Shown: positions 26,598 to 34,950, numbered from the stretch's first letter. The stretch is 64,000 nucleotides of DNA from Bacteroidota bacterium (GCA_030706735.1 JAUZNZ010000009.1:62001-126000), one strand, 5' to 3'. Numbers and translations: made by a program. Notes: a model not told the origin generated them from the letters alone.

Positions 26598-27682
26598 ATA
26601 ACCAGACGCTTCTACTGAGGGCCAGGGCCTTGCGCGTGGGATATTCTTCCACGGTCGTTGCCGGTCCGCTGGATGTCGATCTGTTTGAGGGGCGATTGAT
26701 CTGCCTGTTGGGTCCCAACGGGTCGGGGAAGTCCACCTTGCTCAGGACCCTTGCGGGGCTGCAGCCTCCATTGGGAGGGAAGTTGGAGATCGACGGCGCG
26801 ACGGCCGCGAGGCTGAGCCCACCCGAGCTGGCGCGGAAAATAAGCCTGGTGCTGACCGACCCGGTCCGCAACAGCAATCTGACCGCCAAGGCCCTCGTAT
26901 CGCTGGGGAGGTACCCCTATTCAGGTTGGCTCGGCACCCTCGGCGAAGCGGACCTGACCGTGATCGAATGGGCGATGAAAGCGGCCGGGGTCAGCTCATT
27001 TCAGCAACGCAAATTGATCACCCTCAGCGACGGTGAGAGTCAGAAAGTCATGCTGGCCCGGGCCCTTGCGCAGGATACGCCATTGATGATGCTCGATGAG
27101 CCGACGGCGCACCTGGATCTGCCGAGCCGCATTCAATTGATGCAACTATTGCATCAACTGGTCAGGCGAACGCGCAAAGGGATACTCGTCTCCACGCACG
27201 AACTGGACCTGGCGCTGCAGGTTGCCGATGAGATCTGGCTGTTGCGCGACAAGGGGGGCTTCGACCGCGGCGCGCCGGAAGACCTGGTGCTTACGGGTGT
27301 GTTCGGGGAGGCTTTTTACAAGGAGGGGATCCGGTTTGATACGTCCAGCGGTACTTTCCATATCGACCAGGAGCAGGGACCGCGCGTACGTTTGATTGCC
27401 CGGGGAGCGCCCGCTGCCGCTGCCGCATTCTGGACAAAGAGGGCATTGGGGAGATATGGATTTACGGTCGTGGAGGGAAAGGAAACGACAGAAGAGACGG
27501 TCCATTCCATTACCGTGACCCCAGGGGCGGGAGGAGAGATACGGGCAGAGGCCGGAGAGATCGCCGGGGCCGGATCGATGTGTTGGACATGGGAATATCC
27601 CGGAGTGAGCCGCTCCTTCCCTAACATTGCCGGCCTGCTCGATGCGATGGGCCAAAATTTTCCGGCAGCGATGCCGAAATAA
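26594..27682 (+). CDS. btuD: ABC transporter ATP-binding protein (BtuD-like) with C-terminal extension
   Basis: The ATG at 26594 overlaps the permease stop; a longer frame to 26438 lies inside the permease. Of 362 residues, the first 250 form a standard FecE/BtuD ATPase: Walker A GPNGSGKST (40-48), signature LSDGESQKV (near 144), Walker B LMMLDEPTAHLD, and H-loop STHELDLA. About 105 further residues follow (RVRLIARGAPAAAAAFW ... SMCWTWEYPGVSRSF) that are not part of the ATPase fold. They may be a regulatory domain. Canonical BtuD is about 250 residues. Confidence 0.88.
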   Translation: MNNQTLLLRARALRVGYSSTVVAGPLDVDLFEGRLICLLGPNGSGKSTLLRTLAGLQPPLGGKLEIDGATAARLSPPELARKISLVLTDPVRNSNLTAKALVSLGRYPYSGWLGTLGEADLTVIEWAMKAAGVSSFQQRKLITLSDGESQKVMLARALAQDTPLMMLDEPTAHLDLPSRIQLMQLLHQLVRRTRKGILVSTHELDLALQVADEIWLLRDKGGFDRGAPEDLVLTGVFGEAFYKEGIRFDTSSGTFHIDQEQGPRVRLIARGAPAAAAAFWTKRALGRYGFTVVEGKETTEETVHSITVTPGAGGEIRAEAGEIAGAGSMCWTWEYPGVSRSFPNIAGLLDAMGQNFPAAMPK

Positions 27683-27684
27683 TG

Positions 27685-27692
27685 TAAATTCG
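27685..27692 (+). promoter_or_regulatory. Candidate -7 element for riboswitch 2
   Basis: TAAATTCG differs from TAnnTTTG at one base and ends 8 bp before the aptamer, the same geometry as the promoter of riboswitch 1. No good -33 element was seen. Confidence 0.35.
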
Positions 27693-27700
27693 TTCCGATT

Positions 27701-27882
27701 TTGGTGGACGCTTCGGCGTCCTTAATAGGGAAGTCCGGTGAAAATCCGGCGCTATCCCCGTAGCTGTAAGCCCAGCAGCCTCCGACCTCTCCGGCCGGGG
27801 TTGCCCTGTTCGATCTGCATACCACTGTCCAAGCAACGATGGGAAGGTATCGAATAGTAAAGCGAGCCAGAAGACCTGCCAG
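27701..27882 (+). promoter_or_regulatory. Cobalamin (adenosylcobalamin) riboswitch 2
   Basis: The core matches riboswitch 1: ATAGGGAAGTCCGGTG, GCGCTATCCCCGTAGC, TGTAAG, TACCACTGTCC, CAACGATGGGAAGG and GCCAGAAGACCTGCC. P1 is TTGG with CCAG, a U-G change relative to the CTGG/CCAG pair of riboswitch 1. A GGACGC/GCGTCC hairpin replaces the differing P2-side arm. It heads the BtuB-like receptor and the cob genes. Confidence 0.93.
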
Positions 27883-27901
27883 GATCAATCCATCATTCAA
27901 A

Positions 27902-27918
27902 GCTTTCGGGTGAAAAGC
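27902..27918 (+). promoter_or_regulatory. Hairpin 3' of riboswitch 2
   Basis: GCTTTCGGGTGAAAAGC forms a 5-bp stem with a 7-base loop, or TTTC/GAAA with a GGGT loop. It corresponds in sequence and place to the hairpin after riboswitch 1. The rest of the 358-bp gap up to 28041 shows no open frame or terminator. Confidence 0.5.
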
Positions 27919-28040
27919 ATGGAGTGTAAAATGTCGCTGACCACAGCCCCTTTTACCATTCCAATCGTTTTCGTTTTTTCCGAAGGCTCATTCCATTAAC
28001 CCTTGCCGCGCGTCGGTGCGCGGCAAACAAACTAATTGAA

Positions 28041-30023
28041 ATGAGCAAGAAACACATCATTGTCCTGGCACTGGCAGCGAGCCTTTGCGGGTCATCATGG
28101 GCGCAAGCTCAAGACAGCGGCTTTAAGCAATTGGACGAGGTCGTGGTCACGGCCACGAAGTATCCCGTGAAGGAAAATCTAACGGGAAAGGTACTTACGG
28201 TCATCACAAAAGAGCAATTGGAAAAAAGCGGCGGGAAGCAGCTTGGCGAAGTATTGAACACGCAGGCGGGTCTGACCGTGAGCGGGTCGCAGAACAGTCT
28301 GGGCACCCCGCAGGAAGTTTATCTGCAGGGCGCGGATGCCGGCAAGACCCTGATCCTGATCGACGGCATCCCTGCCTACGATCCGTCGGGGACCAATACG
28401 GCATTCGATCTGAACCTGATCAACACGGACGAAGTAGAGAGGGTGGAGATCCTGAAGGGAAGCCAATCCACACTCTATGGCAGCGATGCGGTGGCCGGCG
28501 TGATAAATATCATCACCCGAAAAGGCAAGGGAAAGCCGCTGAATGCTTCGGCGGATCTCTCGGCGGGCAGCTTCGGTACGTATAAGCTGTCGGGGGGAAT
28601 CGACGGAAGCCCGGGCAACACGAGCTATGCCCTTCAATATACCCACCTGCGGAGCGACGGCATTTCCTCGGCGTATGATTCTTCGGGAAAAGGGCAGTTC
28701 GACCATGACGGGTTCACGGAGAACCTGCTGATGTTCCATCTCGATCAACGGGTGACTGAGGCTCTTCACCTGCACGGCCATTTTCAGTGGAGCAAGTACA
28801 GGGCCGGTCTCGATGCGGGAGCCTATACTGATGACCGCTCAAATACTACCGGCAACCAGAACACCCAGTTTGGCCTGGGGGCAGACTATGCTTTGGGAAG
28901 CGGAACATTGCATGTCAACTATAGCTACAATGACGTGACGCGCGACTACCTGGACGATTCGGCCCAGACGATCGCCTCCGGCGGAACTTTCTCCAGCGGG
29001 TCTTATACCGGGAAGTCACACTATGCAGAGTTGTACGGCCATTTTAGCCTGGCCAAAAAGGTCGAACTCCTGGTGGGGGCCGACTATCGAAACCAGGGGA
29101 TCAGCCAGAGCACCCTGTTCATCTATTATAATTCCTATTTCCCTCCATACGGGCCAGTGTCCCTGAAGAGCGCGATCGGCGGAGACAGCGCGAGGGTCAG
29201 GCAGTTTGCGGGCTATGCGTCCTTTTTGCTGAAAGACCTGGCAGGATTTAACCTGGAACTGGGTGGCCGGTACAATAGCTTCAATAAGTACGGGAATGTA
29301 TTCACCTGGTCGGTCAATCCCTCCTTCGTGGCGGGTGACCGCGTGAAACTATTCGCCAATCTTTCTTCCGGGTTCTCCGCGCCGACGCTGTACCAATTAT
29401 ATTCCCAATACGCAAACCCGTTCGGAGAGTTGAAGCCGGAGAGGACGATCAGCCTGGAGACCGGGGTCCAGTATAGTCTCACCCATTTTAATGCAAGGGC
29501 GGTGTTCTTCCGGAGATCGACGACCGATAATATCATTTACTATACCGTCGATCCCAATTTCCCGAACGGCTATTATATGAACCTCGACAAGCAGAAGGAT
29601 CAGGGCGTGGAGGTCGAAACGGGTGTCGAGGCGGGCAAATGGACCTTCTCGGGCAATTATACCTATACTACCGGTCAGGTCACCACGCCGGTGAATGGAA
29701 AAGACTCTACCTTTTACGATCTGTACCGGAGGCCCAAGAATGTCGTCAACCTCAGTGCGGGATGGCAAGCGGACAGGAAATTATTCTGCAGCCTCTCCCT
29801 GCATGCCGTGGGGAAGCGGATCGAACCCATATATGGCGGGCCTCCCTCAACTTTCGACACCTATGCCTATTATACGCTGAATGGCTACATCGAATACAAG
29901 TTGCAGAGCACCCTGAAGCTGTTTGCAGACCTGAAGAACATGACGAACCAAACATTTTTCGACATCCCCGGTTACAACAGCATGAAGTTCAATTTCATGG
30001 CCGGCATTTACTTACATTTATAA
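28041..30023 (+). CDS. btuB: BtuB-like TonB-dependent corrinoid receptor
   Basis: The 660-residue protein has a signal peptide (SLCGSSWAQAQ), a TonB box (LDEVVVTATKYPVKE), a plug (LGEVLNTQAGLTVSGSQ, GADAGKTLILIDGIPAYDP, RVEILKGSQSTLYGSDAVAG) and a barrel ending MKFNFMAGIYLHL. The plug pattern is that of BtuB, and the gene follows a cobalamin riboswitch, so outer-membrane B12 or cobinamide uptake is well supported. It starts the operon that continues into cobU. Confidence 0.92.
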   Translation: MSKKHIIVLALAASLCGSSWAQAQDSGFKQLDEVVVTATKYPVKENLTGKVLTVITKEQLEKSGGKQLGEVLNTQAGLTVSGSQNSLGTPQEVYLQGADAGKTLILIDGIPAYDPSGTNTAFDLNLINTDEVERVEILKGSQSTLYGSDAVAGVINIITRKGKGKPLNASADLSAGSFGTYKLSGGIDGSPGNTSYALQYTHLRSDGISSAYDSSGKGQFDHDGFTENLLMFHLDQRVTEALHLHGHFQWSKYRAGLDAGAYTDDRSNTTGNQNTQFGLGADYALGSGTLHVNYSYNDVTRDYLDDSAQTIASGGTFSSGSYTGKSHYAELYGHFSLAKKVELLVGADYRNQGISQSTLFIYYNSYFPPYGPVSLKSAIGGDSARVRQFAGYASFLLKDLAGFNLELGGRYNSFNKYGNVFTWSVNPSFVAGDRVKLFANLSSGFSAPTLYQLYSQYANPFGELKPERTISLETGVQYSLTHFNARAVFFRRSTTDNIIYYTVDPNFPNGYYMNLDKQKDQGVEVETGVEAGKWTFSGNYTYTTGQVTTPVNGKDSTFYDLYRRPKNVVNLSAGWQADRKLFCSLSLHAVGKRIEPIYGGPPSTFDTYAYYTLNGYIEYKLQSTLKLFADLKNMTNQTFFDIPGYNSMKFNFMAGIYLHL

Positions 30024-30036
30024 GCATATTACCATC

Positions 30037-30978
30037 ATGAAAGCCTGTTCCTTTCTGCCTGCGGCGACACAAATGATCTATGACATGGGCCTGCAGGATC
30101 TGCTCTACGGAGTGACCTTTGAATGCCCGGCTGAGGCCGCTGAAAAGCCGGCCGTGGTGCGGTGCGTGCTGGAAGGGAAGGACTACAGCAGCGTGGAGAT
30201 CGACAAGATCTTCTCGGCCTCCAAGGCACAAGGCAAGAGCTTGTATTATGTTGAAGAGGAATTGCTTGAGCGGATCGCCCCCGACCTTATTTTTACACAG
30301 GACGTCTGCGAGGTCTGCCAGATCGATACGGCCTGCACGGCCAGCGCCGTCGCCAAATTGAAAAAAACGCCGCGGCTGATCCCGCTGAGCCCGGCGAGCC
30401 TGGAAGAGGTTTTTCATACGGCGGTGGTGATCGCCGCCGCGCTGGGGAGAGAGGAAGCGGCCTACTCCTATTTATCGGGTCTTCAAAAAAAGATCGACGC
30501 CATCGTGGACGAGCTCAGGCGTGCCGGTGCGCCGCTGAAGCGGGCGTTGGTCATGGAATGGATCGACCCTATCTACAATTGCGGTCATTGGATCCCTTAC
30601 CAGGTCGCCTATGCCGGAGGCGTCGATATGTTGTCCAATCCGGGCGGGGACAGTATCGTCACGTCCTGGGAGAAGATCGTGCGGTACGACCCGGAAGTCA
30701 TCGTGATCGCTCCCTGCGGATTCAGGACGGGCCGGGCGATGGTAGAATTGCATTTGCTTCAGCAGAAGAAGGAATGGGCCGGATTGAAGGCGGTCGCGAA
30801 CCAAGCAGTCTTCATAGCCGACTATGATCTGTTTACGCAACCGAGTCCCGCGACCCTGGTGGACGGGATCAGCCTGTTGGCCGCACTGTTCCATCCCGGC
30901 GTCTTCCCGATTCCGGACGCGTTGCGGTCAAAATATGTAACGGTATCGCCAAAAAATCAAACGTATGCGAAGGCATGA
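30037..30978 (+). CDS. Cobalamin-binding protein of the BtuF/helical-backbone type, no signal peptide
   Basis: The 313-residue protein begins directly with the first strand of the class III binding fold (ACSFLPAATQMIYDMGLQ), where exported homologues place a leader first; no upstream start in frame would add one. Conserved parts include FECPAEAAEKP, PDLIFTQDVCEVC with two cysteines, and VIVIAPCGF. It may bind corrinoid in the cytoplasm, or its export may be unconventional. It lies between btuB and cobU, overlapping cobU by 14 bp. Confidence 0.82.
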   Translation: MKACSFLPAATQMIYDMGLQDLLYGVTFECPAEAAEKPAVVRCVLEGKDYSSVEIDKIFSASKAQGKSLYYVEEELLERIAPDLIFTQDVCEVCQIDTACTASAVAKLKKTPRLIPLSPASLEEVFHTAVVIAAALGREEAAYSYLSGLQKKIDAIVDELRRAGAPLKRALVMEWIDPIYNCGHWIPYQVAYAGGVDMLSNPGGDSIVTSWEKIVRYDPEVIVIAPCGFRTGRAMVELHLLQQKKEWAGLKAVANQAVFIADYDLFTQPSPATLVDGISLLAALFHPGVFPIPDALRSKYVTVSPKNQTYAKA

Positions 30979-31504
30979 AGGAAGAGCGCTCGTCTTCATT
31001 ACAGGAGGCGCCCGGAGCGGCAAGAGCCGTTATGCCCAGGAACTCGCGCTGAAATGGAGCGATGAGCCCGTCTATGTCGCCACGGCGCGGCACTGGGACC
31101 CCGAATTCGGGGAACGGATCAAACGCCATCAAAGCGACAGGGATAGCCGATGGACCTCGATTGAAGAAGAAAAAGCGATCGGCCGGCTGCCGCTGACGGG
31201 CAGGGTGGCCGTGATCGATTGTGTGACCCTCTGGCTCACGAATTTCTTTGTAGACCATGGGAATGATATCGAAGTCTGCCTGGAGGCCGGCAAGAAAGAG
31301 ATCGACGAACTATGCAAATTGGATGCGCGGCTGATCGTCATCAGCAATGAGATCGGCATGGGCATGCATGCGGAGAGCGAAATGGGCAGGAGGTTCACCG
31401 ACATGCAGGGCTGGATGAACCAATATATCGCCGATAAAGCGGGAACGGTCATTTTCATGGTCAGCGGCATACCGCTAACGGTAAAAGGGAGGGTTGACGC
31501 ATGA
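30965..31504 (+). CDS. cobU: Adenosylcobinamide kinase / adenosylcobinamide-phosphate guanylyltransferase
   Basis: CobU phosphorylates adenosylcobinamide and then attaches GMP from GTP, giving AdoCbi-GDP, the activated half of B12 nucleotide-loop assembly. The 179-residue protein has the P-loop GGARSGKS (14-21), then YVATARHWDPEFGERI, HQSDRDSRW and the late VSNEIG-type segment (IVISNEIGMGMHAE). Its length matches the family. It overlaps both the preceding binding-protein gene and the following PP-loop gene (4 bp). Confidence 0.95.
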   Translation: MRRHEGRALVFITGGARSGKSRYAQELALKWSDEPVYVATARHWDPEFGERIKRHQSDRDSRWTSIEEEKAIGRLPLTGRVAVIDCVTLWLTNFFVDHGNDIEVCLEAGKKEIDELCKLDARLIVISNEIGMGMHAESEMGRRFTDMQGWMNQYIADKAGTVIFMVSGIPLTVKGRVDA

Positions 31505-32256
31505 TCAGCGCATACATGAATTGGAGCGGCGGGAAGGACAGTTCGCTATGCCTGCACCGCGCGATGCAGGAGGGGAAGTACCGGATCGACTATCTGCTGA
31601 CCAGCGTCAATGCCTCTTACGACCGGATCTCGATGCATGGAGTGCGCCGGGAATTATTGATGGCGCAGGCCGCGTCCGTCGGCATCCCCCTGGAGACGGT
31701 CGAACTGCCGGAGCAGCCGGACATGGCGCAATACGAGCGGGGCATCGCGGAAAAGGTCGGTCTGCTGAAAGGCAGGGGATGCACGCATGCCCTGTTCGGG
31801 GATATCTTTCTGGAAGACCTGCGGCGGTACAGGGAGGAGAAACTTCTGGCGGCAGGCATAGATTGCGTGTTCCCGTTATGGAAGGACGATACGACCGGGT
31901 TGCTGCATGAATTCATCCACTCGGGATTCAAGGCGATCATTGTTTGTGTGAATAGCCGGTGGCTGGACAAGAGCTTCTGCGGCCGGCTGATCGATGAAGC
32001 CTTGCTGCGCGACCTGCCCGGGGATGTCGATCCGTGCGGCGAGAATGGAGAGTATCATTCTTTCGTATTCGAAGGGCCGATATTCAGCCGGCCGGTGGCC
32101 TTTCAGAAAGGGGAAATTGTGTATCGCGAATACCGGGCGCCGGTGACGACCAGTGCAGCGGACTCCTGTTTTACGGACCCGGCAGCGCCAAGTGGATTTT
32201 ATTTTTGCGACCTGCTGCCGGCGTGGCAGGCCGAATCGATTAAAAAAACAACATGA
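31501..32256 (+). CDS. PP-loop ATPase of the Dph6 (diphthine-ammonia ligase) family
   Basis: The 251-residue protein carries the adenylating PP-loop SGGKDSS (9-15) and the Dph6-type motifs GCTHALFGDIFLEDLRRY and ENGEYHSFVFEGP. Eukaryotic and archaeal Dph6 amidates diphthine on translation factor 2; bacteria have no diphthamide, so that role does not apply. It is locked into the cobalamin operon by 4-bp overlaps with cobU and cobT. An ATP-dependent amide-forming or amide-adjusting step on corrinoid is a reasonable but untested inference. Confidence 0.85.
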   Translation: MISAYMNWSGGKDSSLCLHRAMQEGKYRIDYLLTSVNASYDRISMHGVRRELLMAQAASVGIPLETVELPEQPDMAQYERGIAEKVGLLKGRGCTHALFGDIFLEDLRRYREEKLLAAGIDCVFPLWKDDTTGLLHEFIHSGFKAIIVCVNSRWLDKSFCGRLIDEALLRDLPGDVDPCGENGEYHSFVFEGPIFSRPVAFQKGEIVYREYRAPVTTSAADSCFTDPAAPSGFYFCDLLPAWQAESIKKTT

Positions 32257-33350
32257 ATAATTTTATAACTACTACGGCATTGCAGACCGAGCTGCAACAT
32301 AAGATCGATAATAAGACGAAGCCCATCGGCGCCCTTGGGGTACTCGAAGACGTCGCACTTTCTATCGGGCTGATACAGGGGACGCTCCGGCCGGCACTCC
32401 GGATGCCGCATATCATCGTATTTGCCGCGGACCATGGGATTGCGGCCACCGGGCTGGTCAACCCATATCCCCAGGCAGTTACCGCCCAGATGGTGCTCAA
32501 CTTTATCGGGGGCGGCGCAGCCATCAATGTGTTTTGCCGTCAGCACGACATCGGACTGACTATCGTCGATGCGGGAGTGAACGCCGATTTCGGGGACATG
32601 AAGCATTTTCCCCGCTTCATCGACGCCAAGATGGGGTATGGCACCCAAAATTATCTGGACGGCGAGGCCATGAGCAGCGAGCAGATGTGGCATGCGATCG
32701 AAGAAGGGAAGAAGATCGTGCAGGGGCTCTACGACTCCGGATGCAATTGCATCGGTCTGGGTGAGATGGGCATCGGGAATACGTCCTCTGCCGCCCTGGT
32801 CATGAGCTTCCTCACCGGCATTCCCATCGAAGATTGCGTCGGACGCGGAACCGGGGTGAACGAGGATCAGCTGAAGAAAAAAATGGAAACGCTGGTCCGT
32901 GCATTCGGGCGGCATCGGGATAGGGTTTGTAGCCATGCGTCGGCGGCGGGTGGAGGTTTGGCGGCGGGTGGGAGGCCGACGGCTGATCCCTATACGATCC
33001 TGCAATGCGTGGGCGGATTCGAGATCGCGATGATGACGGGAGCGTATCTGAGAGCTGCGGAACTGAGGATGGTGGTGCTCGTGGACGGTTTCATCACCAC
33101 GGCTGCCCTGCTTCTGGCGCGCGCCATCGAGTCCTCCGTACAGGATTGTTGCCTGTTCACCCATGCCAGCGGGGAGCAGGGCCATGAAAAGATGTTGCGC
33201 TTTCTGGGGGTGCGGCCGTTGCTGAACCTGGGCATGCGCCTGGGCGAGGGAACCGGTGCGGCGATGGCTTTCCCTATCGTCCAGTCGGCGGTGCATTTTC
33301 TAAATGAAATGGCCTCTTTCGAATCGGCGGGGGTGAGCAACAAAGAATAG
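32253..33350 (+). CDS. cobT: Nicotinate-nucleotide-dimethylbenzimidazole phosphoribosyltransferase
   Basis: CobT transfers phosphoribose from nicotinate mononucleotide to the lower-ligand base, giving alpha-ribazole phosphate. The 365-residue protein shows NKTKPIGALGVLEDVAL, IIVFAADHGIAATGLV, and CIGLGEMGIGNTSSAAL. The last motif, GDGVGRGTG-type ring (VGRGTGVNEDQL) and catalytic glutamate region are conserved. A Ser/Ala/Gly-rich loop near residues 225-243 (SAAGGGLAAGG) looks inserted. It is 4 bp inside the PP-loop gene and 1 bp before cobS. Confidence 0.95.
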   Translation: MNNFITTTALQTELQHKIDNKTKPIGALGVLEDVALSIGLIQGTLRPALRMPHIIVFAADHGIAATGLVNPYPQAVTAQMVLNFIGGGAAINVFCRQHDIGLTIVDAGVNADFGDMKHFPRFIDAKMGYGTQNYLDGEAMSSEQMWHAIEEGKKIVQGLYDSGCNCIGLGEMGIGNTSSAALVMSFLTGIPIEDCVGRGTGVNEDQLKKKMETLVRAFGRHRDRVCSHASAAGGGLAAGGRPTADPYTILQCVGGFEIAMMTGAYLRAAELRMVVLVDGFITTAALLLARAIESSVQDCCLFTHASGEQGHEKMLRFLGVRPLLNLGMRLGEGTGAAMAFPIVQSAVHFLNEMASFESAGVSNKE

Positions 33351-33351
33351 G

Positions 33352-34152
33352 ATGCAAGAGCAATGGAAAATATGGCTGACGACGGTGATGTATTTTACGA
33401 GGATCCGCGTCCCCTCGTCGATCGATCATAGCCCGACCTATCTGCAAAAGGCGCCGAGGTACCTGCCGGCGGTCGGATGGCTGGTCGGCGGGATCAGCGT
33501 GCTCTCCTTTTTAGCTTTTTCCTGTTGGCTAAGTGCAGAGACGGCGATCCTGGCCTCGATGATCGCGGGCATGTTGGTGACCGGCGCATTCCATGAGGAT
33601 GGATTTGCGGACGTCTGCGATGGATTCGGCGGCGGGTGGACCAAGGATAAGATCCTGTTGATCATGAAGGATAGCCGTATCGGCGCCTATGGGGCCATCG
33701 GTCTGATGTGCATGCTGGGCGCGAAATTCCTCCTGTTAAGGGAATTGTTCCGGTGGTCGCCGGTGAATGGAGGGCATGCCTGGAACAATCCGAATTTGCT
33801 CCTGGCCATGGTGGCGGGCCATAGCCTTAGCCGTTTGATGCCGGTACTGGCCATGCGCTGGTCGGTTAATGTTACCGATGTGGAGCACAGCAAGTCGGGA
33901 CCTGTGACTGGCGGCGGCGGCGTGGGTATGGCGGAACTGGCGCCGGCCACGATCTTCGCCCTGGCGCCCTTTCTGTTTTTCCCCTGGTATGGTCTGCTTG
34001 TAGTGCTTCCGGTACTTGGCGTTACGCTGGGCATGTTGCGTTGGTTCAGGAAATGGATCGGGGGATATACAGGGGATTGCCTGGGCGCCATCCAGCAGGT
34101 TGCCGAAATAGTCGTTTATCTTGGATTGGTTGCCATATGGAAATCTACCTGA
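33352..34152 (+). CDS. cobS: Adenosylcobinamide-GDP ribazoletransferase (cobalamin synthase)
   Basis: CobS joins AdoCbi-GDP with alpha-ribazole (phosphate) at the membrane to complete adenosylcobalamin. The 266-residue integral membrane protein has the conserved FTRIRVP start, the acidic motif FHEDGFADVCDGFGGG and the substrate segment MKDSRIGAYGAIGL. The C-terminal GGYTGDCLGA motif is also present. A Gly-rich loop (VTGGGGVGM) sits between helices. It overlaps cobC by 16 bp. Confidence 0.95.
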   Translation: MQEQWKIWLTTVMYFTRIRVPSSIDHSPTYLQKAPRYLPAVGWLVGGISVLSFLAFSCWLSAETAILASMIAGMLVTGAFHEDGFADVCDGFGGGWTKDKILLIMKDSRIGAYGAIGLMCMLGAKFLLLRELFRWSPVNGGHAWNNPNLLLAMVAGHSLSRLMPVLAMRWSVNVTDVEHSKSGPVTGGGGVGMAELAPATIFALAPFLFFPWYGLLVVLPVLGVTLGMLRWFRKWIGGYTGDCLGAIQQVAEIVVYLGLVAIWKST

Positions 34153-34775
34153 TCCGACATACCACTCCGGCCGTCGCGAAGGGCACCTGCTATGGGCAGA
34201 CCGACCTGGATCTGACGGATAGCCTGAGCGAGGAGGCTGCGGTCATTCGTCGTCATTTGCCGGCGGGGATCGTCAGCGTGCACAGCAGTCCGCTGCGGCG
34301 ATGCGCGAGGCTGGCGGAGTATTTGTTCCCTGCCCATACGGTCCGGCTTCATCCCGACCTGATGGAGATCCATTGCGGCCATTGGGAAATGAAGCATTGG
34401 GATGAGTTGCCAAAGGAGGACCTCGACCCCTGGATGAAGGACTTCGTACAGCTTCGAATTCCCGGGGGAGAAAGCTATCTGGACCTATTTGAGCGGGTGA
34501 ACCACTGCTACCGGAGTATCCGGGACGGGCAGGCGGGGGATCCAGGGGGTGCTCAGGCGGCCGGGGATGCGATCGCCATCATCAGTCATGGCGGGCCGAT
34601 ACGGAGCATTCTTTCGGAGATGACGAATACCCCGCTGATTGATAGCTTTAAAGTCTTTTCTCTGCACTACGGCTGCGTGGTAAGGCTCTCCGACGAGGGA
34701 GGGGTTTGGCGCCATGAGGTGCTATCCAACCCTGTTCCCGCGGAAAAAGAGCAGCACAAGCCCAAAAATGGCTAG
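34137..34775 (+). CDS. cobC: Alpha-ribazole phosphatase (histidine phosphatase superfamily)
   Basis: CobC removes phosphate from alpha-ribazole phosphate or adenosylcobalamin phosphate. The start at 34137 gives 212 residues opening with the catalytic LIRHTTPAVAKGTCYG, where the RH pair carries the phosphohistidine. SSPLRRCARLAEYL, ELPKEDLDPWMKDF and the second histidine in IISHGGPIRSIL follow. A short Gly/Ala-rich insertion (AGDPGGAQAAG) precedes that second motif. It is the last protein gene of the riboswitch-2 operon. Confidence 0.9.
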   Translation: MEIYLIRHTTPAVAKGTCYGQTDLDLTDSLSEEAAVIRRHLPAGIVSVHSSPLRRCARLAEYLFPAHTVRLHPDLMEIHCGHWEMKHWDELPKEDLDPWMKDFVQLRIPGGESYLDLFERVNHCYRSIRDGQAGDPGGAQAAGDAIAIISHGGPIRSILSEMTNTPLIDSFKVFSLHYGCVVRLSDEGGVWRHEVLSNPVPAEKEQHKPKNG

Positions 34776-34814
34776 GAACCGTCAGGGAGATGCCGATACC
34801 TGACTATTTTGCCT

Positions 34815-34822
34815 TAATTTTG
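34815..34822 (+). promoter_or_regulatory. Candidate -7 element upstream of tRNA-Arg
   Basis: TAATTTTG matches TAnnTTTG exactly and would start a transcript about 40 bases before the tRNA. A -33 box is not clear. The tRNA could otherwise be read from the cob operon, because no terminator separates them. Confidence 0.4.
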
Positions 34823-34868
34823 CCGTCCCCTGCGTTGAGGCAGGGCGCTGAAGCCTGAGCCGGCCGAT

Positions 34869-34940
34869 GGTCCCGTAGTACAATGGATAGTATAAGGGTC
34901 TCCGAAGCCCTGGATTCCAGTTCGATTCTGGACGGGACCA
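34869..34940 (+). tRNA. tRNA-Arg (anticodon CCG)
   Basis: A full cloverleaf is visible. Acceptor GGTCCCG pairs with CGGGACC, the D arm uses GTAC and GTAT, and the anticodon stem AGGGT/GCCCT holds the loop CTCCGAA with anticodon CCG. The T arm is TCCAG-TTCGATT-CTGGA. The discriminator is A, and the 3' CCA is not encoded. It reads the CGG codon. Confidence 0.95.
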
Positions 34941-34950
34941 CTCCCCAACG

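Noticed and set aside
32199-33296. 365-residue minus-strand frame over cobT
   Set aside because: Antisense to conserved cobT, His/Arg-rich shadow composition and no family features.
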